Origin: Phycicoccus sp. M110.8
GTDB lineage: Bacteria > Actinomycetota > Actinomycetes > Actinomycetales > Dermatophilaceae
Assembly: GCF_032464895.1 (NCBI RefSeq)
Contig: NZ_JAWDIC010000001.1
Coordinates: 558,001-622,000 of the forward strand
Direction: 5' to 3'
DNA: 64,000 nucleotides
This document shows, piece by piece, positions 30,568 to 39,891 of this stretch (the stretch's first letter is position 1; each line of letters starts with the position of its first letter). Position numbers and translations under genes: made by a program. The notes beneath the pieces are model-generated. The model saw nothing but the letters and a program-made list of their open reading frames with translations, was not told the origin of the DNA and made no database searches.

Positions 30568-32271
30568 TCAGCGGCCGGTGAGGGCGGCGAGGTGCGCGTG
30601 CACGAGCGCGACGGTGGCGGCTCCCTCGCCGCTGGCCGACGCGACGCGCTTCATCGACCCGGCGCGCAGGTCGCCCGCGGCATACACACCGGGGACGGTG
30701 GTCTCGAGCGCGGCCGGCGGACGCCCGCCGGTCCAGCGCTCCATCGGCACCTCTCGGCCGGTGTAGACGAAGCCGCGCTCGTCGCGGGCCACGACCTCGG
30801 GGAGCCAGTCGCTGCACGGGTCCGCGCCCAGCAGGAGGAACAGGCCGCCGGCCTCGAGCCGCTCGCGCCCGCCCGGGCCCTCGAGCTCGAGCCACTCCAG
30901 GTGGGTCTCGCCGCCGCCGTCGACGACCCGCGTCCCGGTGAGCACCGTGATGGGCGGCGTGGCAGCGATCTCGCGCACGAGGTAGTCGGACATCGTCTCG
31001 GCGAGGCTGTCGCGGCGCACGACGATGGTAACGCTGCTGGCGTACCGGGCGAGGTAGACGGCGGCCTGGCCGGCCGAGTTCCCGCCGCCGACGACGAAGA
31101 CCGGCCGCCCCTCCATCTCGCGCGTCGCACTCGTCGCCGCGCCGTAGTACACGCCGAGGCCCACGAGCTCCTCGAGCGACTCGATGCCGATGCGGCGGTA
31201 CTGCACGCCCGTGGCGACGAGCACCGCCCTCGCCCGCAGCGAGCCGCCCTCGGTGTGGACGACGTGCGGCTCGCCGGGGGCGGCTGCGGGCTCGATCGAC
31301 TCGGCCGGGACGCCGGTGTAGATGCGCGCGCCGAAACGGGTGGCCTGGAACCGGGCGCGCTGCGCGAGCCGCATGCCGGAGATGCCGCGCGGGAAGCCGA
31401 GGTAGTTGCGGATCAGCGAGCTCGTCCCGGCCTGGCCGCCGACCGCCTCGGCCTCGAGCACGACGGTGTCCAGCCCCTCGGAGGCGCCGTAGACCGCCGC
31501 TGCCAGGCCGGCCGGTCCGGAGCCGACGATGACGAGGTCGACCACGTCGTCGGTGTCGACGGACTGCGGCGACCCGTAGACGAGGCGGGCGACCTGCTGC
31601 GCGGTGGCCGCCTCGAGGACCGCCCCACCGATGACGCCCGACGTCACGACGGGGTATGCCGGTGCGGCGCCGCCCTGCACGGACGGCAGGCCGGCGAGCA
31701 CCTCGCGGGCAGCCGCGTCGTCGGGCGAGTACAGCCGGTGCGGGATGCCCATCCGGTCGAGGAAGTCACGGATCCGCGAGGTCTCGGCCGTGCCGGCGCC
31801 GTCGATGATCCGCACGCCCTCGACCTCGGGCGTCGACGCCGTCCAGCCCCAGTCCGACAGGTACTCGGTGACGGCGGTGTGGAACTCCTCGTCCCGCGCG
31901 CCCTGCGGGATGAGCAGGTAGGTGTCGAACTTGCCGCGGGCCAGGGACTCGCGCAGCTTCGGCAGCGACAGGCCGTACGCGTCGCGGGTGGTCAGGCAGA
32001 TGCGCCGGGCGGTGGGCAGGATCCGGTGCAGCTCGGCCAGGAGCCGCAGCCCGCTGTCGACCCCGGGCACCTGCCACCCCACGCCGAGCAGGGCGACCGG
32101 CTGGCCGGCCTGCTGCATCCGCGCGGCGGCCTCGCGTGCCTCGTCGGCGCTCTCGACGCAGACGACCTCGTAGTCCCGGGCGTAGCGCTGGAACTCGCTC
32201 GTGACGGTGGGGCACTGCTCCGGCTCGACGGCCAGGAGCAGTGCAGGGCGTGGACGGGCCGGCTCGCTCAT
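30568..32271 (-). CDS. Thioredoxin-reductase-like flavoprotein with receiver-like N-terminus, redox cysteines missing
   Basis: Residues 1-130 resemble a response-regulator or PleD-like fold (ALLLAVEPEQCPTVTSEFQRYARDYEVVCVESADEA), about 135-200 resemble a glutaredoxin-like module (GVRIIDGAGTAETSRIRDFLDRMGIPHRLYSPD), and 245-567 are an FAD/NAD(P)H reductase of the TrxR family with GSGPAGLAAAVYGASEGL, VFVVGGGNSAGQAA and a C-terminal TVPGVYAAGDLR. The TrxR CxxC (normally in CATCD) reads YGAATSATRE, so no disulfide exchange is possible; hydride transfer to another acceptor is more likely. The N-terminal Trx-like module also lacks CxxC. ATG 32271 has GGGAGG about 9 bases upstream. It lies 32 bp downstream of the Ser/Thr kinase gene in the same direction. 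Confidence 0.85.
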   Translation of the reverse strand: MSEPARPRPALLLAVEPEQCPTVTSEFQRYARDYEVVCVESADEAREAAARMQQAGQPVALLGVGWQVPGVDSGLRLLAELHRILPTARRICLTTRDAYGLSLPKLRESLARGKFDTYLLIPQGARDEEFHTAVTEYLSDWGWTASTPEVEGVRIIDGAGTAETSRIRDFLDRMGIPHRLYSPDDAAAREVLAGLPSVQGGAAPAYPVVTSGVIGGAVLEAATAQQVARLVYGSPQSVDTDDVVDLVIVGSGPAGLAAAVYGASEGLDTVVLEAEAVGGQAGTSSLIRNYLGFPRGISGMRLAQRARFQATRFGARIYTGVPAESIEPAAAPGEPHVVHTEGGSLRARAVLVATGVQYRRIGIESLEELVGLGVYYGAATSATREMEGRPVFVVGGGNSAGQAAVYLARYASSVTIVVRRDSLAETMSDYLVREIAATPPITVLTGTRVVDGGGETHLEWLELEGPGGRERLEAGGLFLLLGADPCSDWLPEVVARDERGFVYTGREVPMERWTGGRPPAALETTVPGVYAAGDLRAGSMKRVASASGEGAATVALVHAHLAALTGR

Positions 32272-32303
32272 GGTGTCCCGCCTCCCGGGGTCATGCGGCC
32301 TCG

Positions 32304-33893
<1,590 letters not shown>

Positions 33894-33968
33894 AGGGTTC
33901 CTTTCCGTCGGGTCCGGGGATCACCCTATTGCCCGGGGCGCCGTCGTCCACACCTCGGCCCTGGGTGG
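33894..33968 (-). promoter_or_regulatory. Kinase gene promoter
   Basis: On the minus strand TAGGGT (complement of ACCCTA 33923-33928) forms a -10 element about 30 nt before the kinase GTG, followed by a leader with AAAGGAA close to the start. No hairpin terminator for the meaB side is visible because meaB is downstream, in the same direction, on the other side. Confidence 0.4.
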
Positions 33969-34931
33969 TCAGCCCAGCGCCGCGACCACCTGGTCGGCGG
34001 CGGTGTAGGGGTCGGTGCGCCCCTCGACGACCGCGGCGGCGAGCTCATCGACGCCGTTTCCGTGGCGCAGGTCGCCCATCTTCTCGCGCAGGGACTTGAT
34101 CGCGATGGACTCGATCTCGTCGCCGGCACGGCGGATCCGGCGCTGGCGCAGCGTGCCGTTGCCTTCCATCCAGGACCGGTGCTTCTCGATCGCCTCGACC
34201 ACCTCGTCGACGCCCTGGCCCTGTGCCGCAACGGTCTTGATGACAGGCGGCCGCCACAGGCCCGGCTCGGTGCGGTCCCCGAGGCTGATCATGTGCCGGA
34301 TGTCGCGCACCGTGGCGTCGGCGCCCTCGCGGTCGGCCTTGTTGACGACGAAGACGTCGCCGATCTCGAGGATGCCCGCCTTCGCGGCCTGGATGCCGTC
34401 GCCCATGCCGGGCGCGAGCAGCACGATCGTCGTGTCGGCCAGACCCGCGACCTCCACCTCGGACTGCCCCACCCCCACGGTCTCGACCAGCACGACGTCG
34501 CAGCCGGCGGCGTCGAGCACGCGCAGCGCCTGCGGCGTCGTCCAGGACAGTCCGCCGAGGTGGCCGCGGCTGGCCATCGAGCGGATGTAGACCTGGGGGT
34601 CCAGGGCGTGGTCCTGCATGCGCACGCGGTCACCGAGGAGCGCGCCGCCGGAGAACGGCGACGAGGGGTCGACGGCCAGGATCCCGACGCGCTTGCCCTG
34701 CTCGCGGTATGCCGTGACCAGCGCGTTCGTCGACGTGGACTTCCCGACGCCCGGGCTGCCGGTGATGCCGATGACGTGCGCGTTCCCCGTGTGGGGGGTC
34801 AGCGCCGCCATCACCTCGCGCAGGGCGGGGTGGGCGTCCTCGACCAGCGAGATGAGGCGGGCGACGGCCCGGGGCGAACCTGCCCTGGCCGACTCGACCA
34901 GGGCAGGGACGTCGACGGTGCGGGGAGCCAA
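33969..34931 (-). CDS. meaB: MeaB-type GTPase, chaperone of methylmalonyl-CoA mutase
   Basis: MeaB (ArgK family) protects and reloads B12-dependent acyl-CoA mutases. The 320-residue protein contains the P-loop GSPGVGKSTST, switch and metal motifs VDPSSPFSGGALLGDRVRM, VETVGVGQSE and the base-recognition NKADREGAD. The best start is TTG at 34931: it has GGAGG 7 bases upstream and yields the expected N-terminus LAPRTVDVPALVESARAG; no closer ATG or GTG fits. The upstream gene is a thiolase, 47 bp away in the same direction. The mutase large subunit in this window is 13 kb distant. Confidence 0.93.
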   Translation of the reverse strand: MAPRTVDVPALVESARAGSPRAVARLISLVEDAHPALREVMAALTPHTGNAHVIGITGSPGVGKSTSTNALVTAYREQGKRVGILAVDPSSPFSGGALLGDRVRMQDHALDPQVYIRSMASRGHLGGLSWTTPQALRVLDAAGCDVVLVETVGVGQSEVEVAGLADTTIVLLAPGMGDGIQAAKAGILEIGDVFVVNKADREGADATVRDIRHMISLGDRTEPGLWRPPVIKTVAAQGQGVDEVVEAIEKHRSWMEGNGTLRQRRIRRAGDEIESIAIKSLREKMGDLRHGNGVDELAAAVVEGRTDPYTAADQVVAALG

Positions 34932-34978
34932 GCGGTGTCCTCCGAGCGGGAGCGGTGTCGGGCCGGCGCGAACCGGGC

Positions 34979-36187
34979 TCAGGCCTGCGGGACGCGGATG
35001 ACGAGGGCGTCGCCCTGGCCGCCGCCGCCGCAGAGTGCGGCCGCACCGACGCCGCCGCCACGGCGCTTGAGCTCCAGCGCGAGGTGCAGGGCGATCCGGG
35101 CGCCGGACATGCCGATGGGGTGGCCGAGCGCGATGGCGCCGCCGTTGACGTTGACCTTGTCGAGGTCGATGCCGAGCTCCTTGGCCGACGCGAGGCCGAC
35201 GGCGGCGAACGCCTCGTTGATCTCGACGAGGTCGAGGTCGGCGGGCGTGATGCCCTCCTTCTCGCACGCCTTGACGATGGCGCGGGCGGGCTGCTGCTGG
35301 AGCGTGGAGTCCGGGCCGGCGACGACGCCGTGGGCGCCGATCTCGGCGAGCCAGGAGAGTCCGAGCTCCTGCGCCTTGGCCTTGCTCATGACGACGACCG
35401 CGGCGGCGCCGTCGCTGATCTGCGAGGCGGTGCCGGCGGTGATGGTGCCGTCCTTGCTGAAGGCAGGACGCAGCTTGCCGAGGGTCTCGGTCGTGGTGTC
35501 GGCGCGGATGCCCTCGTCGGTCCTGAACTCGATCGGGTCGCCCTTGCGCTGCGGGATCGAAACGGGCACGACCTCGTCGTCGAAGAGGCCGTCCTTCCAC
35601 GCGCGCGCGGCGAGCTGGTGGCTGCGGGCGCCGAACTCGTCCTGCTGCTCGCGGGTGAACTGCTGGTCACCGCTGTTCGCCTGCTCGGTCAGCAGGCCCA
35701 TCGCCTGGTCGGTGAACGCGTCCCACAGGCCGTCGAAGGCCATGTGGTCGCGCATCGTCACGTCGCCGTACTTGTAGCCCTCGCGGGACTTCTCCAGCAG
35801 GTGCGGGGCGTTGGTCATCGACTCCTGGCCACCGGCGACGACGATGTCGAACTCGCCGGCGCGGATGAGCTGGTCGGCCAGGGCGATCGCGTCGATGCCG
35901 GACAGGCAGACCTTGTTGATGGTCAGCGCCGGGACGGTCATGGGGATGCCGGCCTTCGCGGCGGCCTGGCGGGCGGGGATCTGCCCGGCGCCGGCCTGCA
36001 GGACCTGGCCCATGATCACGTAGTCGACCTGCTCGGGCGCGACACCCGACTTCTCGAGCGCGCCCTTGATGGCGACGGCGCCGAGGTCGGCCCCGGAGAA
36101 GTCCTTGAGCGAGCCGAGCAGCCGGCCCATGGGGGTGCGGGCACCCGCGACGATCACCGACACCGTGCGGTCAGGCGAAGTTGTCAT
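34979..36187 (-). CDS. Acetyl-CoA C-acetyltransferase (thiolase)
   Basis: The 402-residue protein is a biosynthetic or degradative thiolase that joins or cleaves acetyl-CoA units. It has the acyl-enzyme Cys94 in INKVCLSG, the conserved [21 protein letters not shown] with the catalytic His, and the second Cys in [12 protein letters not shown] 36187 has GGAGG 9 bases upstream. It sits just upstream of meaB, with which it may be cotranscribed, a common pairing in actinobacteria for propionyl/acetoacetyl-CoA metabolism. Confidence 0.93.
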   Translation of the reverse strand: MTTSPDRTVSVIVAGARTPMGRLLGSLKDFSGADLGAVAIKGALEKSGVAPEQVDYVIMGQVLQAGAGQIPARQAAAKAGIPMTVPALTINKVCLSGIDAIALADQLIRAGEFDIVVAGGQESMTNAPHLLEKSREGYKYGDVTMRDHMAFDGLWDAFTDQAMGLLTEQANSGDQQFTREQQDEFGARSHQLAARAWKDGLFDDEVVPVSIPQRKGDPIEFRTDEGIRADTTTETLGKLRPAFSKDGTITAGTASQISDGAAAVVVMSKAKAQELGLSWLAEIGAHGVVAGPDSTLQQQPARAIVKACEKEGITPADLDLVEINEAFAAVGLASAKELGIDLDKVNVNGGAIALGHPIGMSGARIALHLALELKRRGGGVGAAALCGGGGQGDALVIRVPQA

Positions 36188-36280
36188 GACGAAAGGCCTC
36201 CAGCGCCGTTGGGGAACAACCTCCAGCCACTCTAGTGCGGCTCCCCGGGGGCGGGACCGCGCGGTCGGGTGGCGCTGACC

Positions 36281-36305
36281 ACACCCGCGGCCCCCGCGGG
36301 GTGGG
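36281..36305. terminator. Hairpin terminator after the sugar permease genes
   Basis: CACCCGCGG and CCGCGGGGTG flank a short CCC loop between the stop of the MalG-like permease (36362) and the start of the thiolase gene (36187). It likely separates the transporter operon from thiolase-meaB. The remainder of this 170-bp gap shows no gene. Confidence 0.5.
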
Positions 36306-36361
36306 CTCGCGGCATACCCGCCCGGTCGCCCTCGTCGCCGCGCGAGCGGTGACCCTCGTCG

Positions 36362-37270
36362 CTACTTGAGCGTGCCCTGCGAGAGGGAGCCCTGGAGCTG
36401 GCGCTGGGAGAAGATGTAGACCACGAGCACCGGCACGATCGTGATGACCACGGCGGCGAAGAGCTGGCCGAAGTCCACGGCATACCCCGCCTGGGAGGCG
36501 AACCGCGCCATGCCCTGCGACAGGACGTAGTTGTCCTCGTTGGTGTTGAGGGCGACGGGCAGCAGGAACTGGTTCCACAGGCCGAGGAAGTTGAAGATCG
36601 CGATGGCGACGATCCCGGGCCGCGCCATGGGGAGCATGACCTGGGCGAAGGTGCGCCACTCCCCCGCGCCGTCGAGCTCGGCGGCCTCGGCGATCTCCTG
36701 CGGCAGCGCCCGGAAGAACGGGAAGAGGAAGAACACCGTGAACGGGAAGGCGAACGCGACGTAGGTGGCGATGAGGCCGGGCAGCGTGTTGAGCAGGCCG
36801 GTGTTCTTCAGGACGAAGAACAGCGGCACGATCGCCAGGAAGATCGGGAAGGTCAGGCCGGCGAGGATCAGGTAGTAGACGATGCCGCTGCCGGGGAACG
36901 GGTAGCGGGCCAGGGAGTATGCCGCGGCCGAGCCCAGGACCATGACGAGCACCAGCGCCGAGGTCACGACGATGACCGAGTTGAGCATGTACCGGCCGAT
37001 GTGGGAGTCGTTCCACGCGCCGATGTAGTTGTCGAAGCTCCAGTGCTGCGGCAGCGCCAGGGGCGAGGAGAAGATCTCGCCGGTCGTCTTCCACGAGGAG
37101 AGGAAGACCCAGACCAGCGGCAGGATCACGATGATCGACCACAGCGTCAGGACGACGTGCGAGACCACCGTCACGGTGCGGTCGCCCGTGGACAGGGGCG
37201 AGGCGGTCGGGGCGGCCGCGGCCTCGGGAGCCTGGGTGCGCGGGGTCCGCGGCGGGTTCGCGACGCTCAT
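36362..37270 (-). CDS. ngcG: Carbohydrate ABC transporter permease (NgcG/MalG-like)
   Basis: The 302-residue inner-membrane protein has six predicted helices (first at about 36-58, VVSHVVLTLWSIIVILPLVWVFL) and the EAA loop EIAEAAELDGAGEWRTFAQVMLPMARPG that contacts the ATPase. It starts at ATG 37270, overlapping the end of the preceding permease gene by one base. No ATPase gene is linked, as is usual for actinobacterial sugar importers that share an MsiK-type ATPase. Specificity follows the binding protein, which looks NgcE-like. Confidence 0.88.
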   Translation of the reverse strand: MSVANPPRTPRTQAPEAAAAPTASPLSTGDRTVTVVSHVVLTLWSIIVILPLVWVFLSSWKTTGEIFSSPLALPQHWSFDNYIGAWNDSHIGRYMLNSVIVVTSALVLVMVLGSAAAYSLARYPFPGSGIVYYLILAGLTFPIFLAIVPLFFVLKNTGLLNTLPGLIATYVAFAFPFTVFFLFPFFRALPQEIAEAAELDGAGEWRTFAQVMLPMARPGIVAIAIFNFLGLWNQFLLPVALNTNEDNYVLSQGMARFASQAGYAVDFGQLFAAVVITIVPVLVVYIFSQRQLQGSLSQGTLK

Positions 37271-38253
37271 CAGCGGTCCTTCCCCTTGGTGAGTCGGTTG
37301 ACGAGGAAGACGATCGCCGCGAAGAGCAGCGTCAGCACCGCGAGGACGACACCCATGGCGCTCGCGAGGCCGAACTGGCCTTTCTTGAACGCGGTGTTGA
37401 ACAGGTCCTGGGTCATCGTCAGGGTGGAGTTCTGCGGGCCGCCGCTGGGGTTGAGGGCGGCCATGTAGACGAAGGCGTCGAGGGCGAGGATGCCGAGGTA
37501 GATGTAGGCCGTCTGCACGGTCTCGCGCACCATGGGGATCGTCACCATCATCGTCATCCGGAACCGGCCGGCCCCGTCGACGCGGGCCGCGTCGTACAGC
37601 TCGGCCGGGATGCCCTTGATGGCCGCGATGAACAGCACCATGTAGAAGCCGACGAAGCCCCAGATGATGACGAACATCGTCACCGGCATCGCGGTGCTGA
37701 CCTCGCCCAGCCAGGCGAAGGACTTGAAGTGGTCGAGGCCGACGCCGGTCAGCAGGCCGTTGACCAGGCCGGCCGACGGGTCGAACATCTGCGACCAGAT
37801 GAGGCCGATGACGATGGCCGGGATCGTGTAGGGGAAGAACGAGACGATCCGGTAGAACGACGAGCGCGACAGGCCACGGACGGAGCCCGTGCTGGAGCCG
37901 CCGACGGTGACCATCGTCGCGAGCGCCAGCGACAGCACGATGGTGCCGAGCGGCACGACGATCGCGAGCAGCAGGTTGTTGCGGACCGCCTTGAGGAAGA
38001 TGTCGTCCTGCAGCAGCGCCTTGTAGTTGTTGATGCCGACGAACTGGAAGGTGTCGGAGAAGCCGCTCCAGTTGGTCAGGCTGTAGATGAACGCCTGGAC
38101 GAACGGCCACAGGACGAACACCGCGTAGAACGCGAACGGCAGGCCGAGGGTCACGAAGACGAAGATCCGGCGGGACATCGGCATCCGTCGGCGCCGGCGC
38201 TTGGCGGCCGCGGCCACTGCCGTCGACGGGGCTGAGGGGACGACTGCGCTCAT
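37270..38253 (-). CDS. ngcF: Carbohydrate ABC transporter permease (NgcF/MalF-like)
   Basis: The 327-residue membrane protein has an N-terminal basic segment (KRRRRRMPMSRR) and six predicted helices, with the EAA loop near IPAELYDAARVDGAGRFRMTMMVTIPMVRE. It pairs with the following MalG-like permease, whose start overlaps its stop. The gene is separated from the binding-protein gene by 86 bp carrying a very stable hairpin. Confidence 0.88.
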   Translation of the reverse strand: MSAVVPSAPSTAVAAAAKRRRRRMPMSRRIFVFVTLGLPFAFYAVFVLWPFVQAFIYSLTNWSGFSDTFQFVGINNYKALLQDDIFLKAVRNNLLLAIVVPLGTIVLSLALATMVTVGGSSTGSVRGLSRSSFYRIVSFFPYTIPAIVIGLIWSQMFDPSAGLVNGLLTGVGLDHFKSFAWLGEVSTAMPVTMFVIIWGFVGFYMVLFIAAIKGIPAELYDAARVDGAGRFRMTMMVTIPMVRETVQTAYIYLGILALDAFVYMAALNPSGGPQNSTLTMTQDLFNTAFKKGQFGLASAMGVVLAVLTLLFAAIVFLVNRLTKGKDR

Positions 38254-38287
38254 GGTGGCCTCTCGATCAGGTTGCGGTCAGGCGACG

Positions 38288-38333
38288 GCCCGGCCCGGCG
38301 CGGTCCCCACGGGGGTTCCGCGCCGGGCCGGGC
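38288..38333 (-). promoter_or_regulatory. Stem-loop between binding-protein and permease genes
   Basis: A perfect 16-bp GC stem (38288-38303 with 38318-38333) has an inner CCCC/GGGG extension in the 14-nt loop. Lying just after the stop of the binding-protein gene, it could stabilise that part of the message or partly terminate transcription, so that more binding protein than permease is made, as known for maltose operons. Confidence 0.6.
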
Positions 38334-38339
38334 GGGACG

Positions 38340-39758
38340 TCACTTGACCTCGACCTTCTTGACCGACGGGTCGTTGGCGACCTTGTCGGTGGTCTTCTGC
38401 AGCTGGCTGGTCAGCGCCTTGGCGTCGATCTGGCCGGCGAGGAAGGCGTTCCACGGCACGAGCATGTCCTGGTTCATGCCGTAGACGTCGACGAAGTTCC
38501 AGGTGAACACGTCGGAGCCGGCGCCCTTGAGCATCGCGCCCTGCGACTGCAGGGCGGTGGACCCGAAGCCGTCCGCCGGGACCGTGTCCTTGACGATGGT
38601 CGGGGACAGCTTGGTCTTGGCGAAGTTGGTCGCGGCCTCCTTGGACAGCATGGTCCGCAGGAGCTCCTTGCCACCGGCGACGTTCTTGGCCTTGCTCGGC
38701 ACGATGAAGGGCTCACCGGCCGCGGAGTGCAGCGCGGTGTACGGCATCTTGGAGCCGGAGGTGAGGGTCATCTCCGGGGCGCCGGTCATCTTGAAGTCGG
38801 CCTTGGTCTGCTTCTTCATCTCGTTCTCGATCCACGAGCCCGAGGGGTAGAGCAGGGCGGCCTGGTCGTTCGACCACTGGGCCTGCGCCGCGGTGAACTG
38901 GGTGCCGCCACCACCGGGCTTCATGTAGCCCTTCTTGACGATGGTCTCGAGGGCCTTGAACACACCCTGCACGGCCGGCTTGGACCAGCAGTCGGGCTTG
39001 AGGTTCTCCAGCGACAGGCGGACGTCGTCGCCGCCCTCCTTGATCGCCGAGGCGATCGCGAGGGTCTGGTAGTAGGTCGCGGCCTCCTTGCCCCAGAGCA
39101 TGAGGTACTTGCCCTTGGCCTTGGCCTTCTCGCCGAGCGCGATCGCCTCGTCCCACGTCTTCGGCGGGGTCCAGCCGTTCTGCTCGAACAGCGACGCCGA
39201 GTACCAGATCGCGTACACGGTCTGGACGTAGTTGATCGCGATCAGCTTGCCGTTGATCGTGCCGGGGGCCTCGACACCGGGGTACAGGGTGTCCGAGATG
39301 GTGGTGCCCTCGAGGTTCTTGGCCGCGAACACGTCCTTGAGGTCCTCGAGCTGGTCGGCGATGGTGTTGAGGCCGATCGCGTTGGCGCCCGAGTTGTCGA
39401 TGAGGTCCGGCGGGTTGCCGCCGACGAACCGCGGCTGCAGCTCCTGGGCGATCTGGGTCGAGGGCTTGACCGTGACCTTGCTGCCGGACTGGTTCTTCTG
39501 CATGACGTCGGCCGCGAAGGTGACGTAGTCGTAGCCGTACCCGCCGTTGAAGATCACCGCCTCGACGGTGGACTTGTCGGCCATGCCGAACGGGTTCTTG
39601 TCGCTCTTGGTCCCGCCTGCGGCCGAGCTGCTGCTGGAGCTTCCCCCGCCACCGGTGGCACACCCCGCCAGCGCGCCTGCCGCCGGCAGGGCCAGGCCTG
39701 CCGCGAAGGCCAGGCGCAGAATCGTGCGCCGCTCGACCTGCTCACCACGTAGATCCAT
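38340..39758 (-). CDS. ngcE: N-acetylglucosamine/diacetylchitobiose-binding lipoprotein (NgcE-like)
   Basis: The 472-residue solute-binding protein begins with a twin-arginine-type signal (VERRTILRLAFAAGLALPAAGALAGC) ending in a lipobox with Cys33, so it is a lipoprotein perhaps exported by Tat. The mature protein starts with a Gly/Ser linker and then the SBP_bac_1 fold; the segment NPFGMADKSTVEAVIFNGGYGYDY and the end VYGMNQDMLVPWNAFLAGQ agree with the NgcE family that I recall from Streptomyces chitobiose importers. The sugar assignment rests on this resemblance only. Its start faces a large palindromic operator shared with the divergent DUF5107 gene. Confidence 0.75.
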   Translation of the reverse strand: MDLRGEQVERRTILRLAFAAGLALPAAGALAGCATGGGGSSSSSSAAGGTKSDKNPFGMADKSTVEAVIFNGGYGYDYVTFAADVMQKNQSGSKVTVKPSTQIAQELQPRFVGGNPPDLIDNSGANAIGLNTIADQLEDLKDVFAAKNLEGTTISDTLYPGVEAPGTINGKLIAINYVQTVYAIWYSASLFEQNGWTPPKTWDEAIALGEKAKAKGKYLMLWGKEAATYYQTLAIASAIKEGGDDVRLSLENLKPDCWSKPAVQGVFKALETIVKKGYMKPGGGGTQFTAAQAQWSNDQAALLYPSGSWIENEMKKQTKADFKMTGAPEMTLTSGSKMPYTALHSAAGEPFIVPSKAKNVAGGKELLRTMLSKEAATNFAKTKLSPTIVKDTVPADGFGSTALQSQGAMLKGAGSDVFTWNFVDVYGMNQDMLVPWNAFLAGQIDAKALTSQLQKTTDKVANDPSVKKVEVK

Positions 39759-39835
39759 CAGTTTTCCCTACCTCCACGTATCGGCTGACCGCCATTGGCC
39801 ACCGCTCGGCATGATCCCCACATCGTGGTGCGCGT

Positions 39836-39870
39836 GATTGGTTGTGTCAATAACATTGACAGAACCAATC
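39836..39870. promoter_or_regulatory. Quasi-palindromic operator between ngcE and the DUF5107 gene
   Basis: A 35-bp near-perfect palindrome is centred on 39853. The outer arms are GATTGGTT (39836-39843) and AACCAATC (39863-39870); the inner arms are TGTCAAT (39845-39851) and ATTGACA (39855-39861), so 15 of 17 positions pair. The inner arms embed TTGACA on each strand, an ideal -35 hexamer in both directions, so one bound repressor (LacI- or ROK-like by shape) would control both genes. The regulator gene is not in the window. Confidence 0.8.
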
Positions 39871-39891
39871 AATATCGATCAGGGTGCGCTC

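Noticed and set aside
38340-39758. Maltose-binding protein of the GlgE pathway
   Set aside because: The signal region and conserved segments fit the NgcE family better and the locus is 25 kb from the glucan operon.
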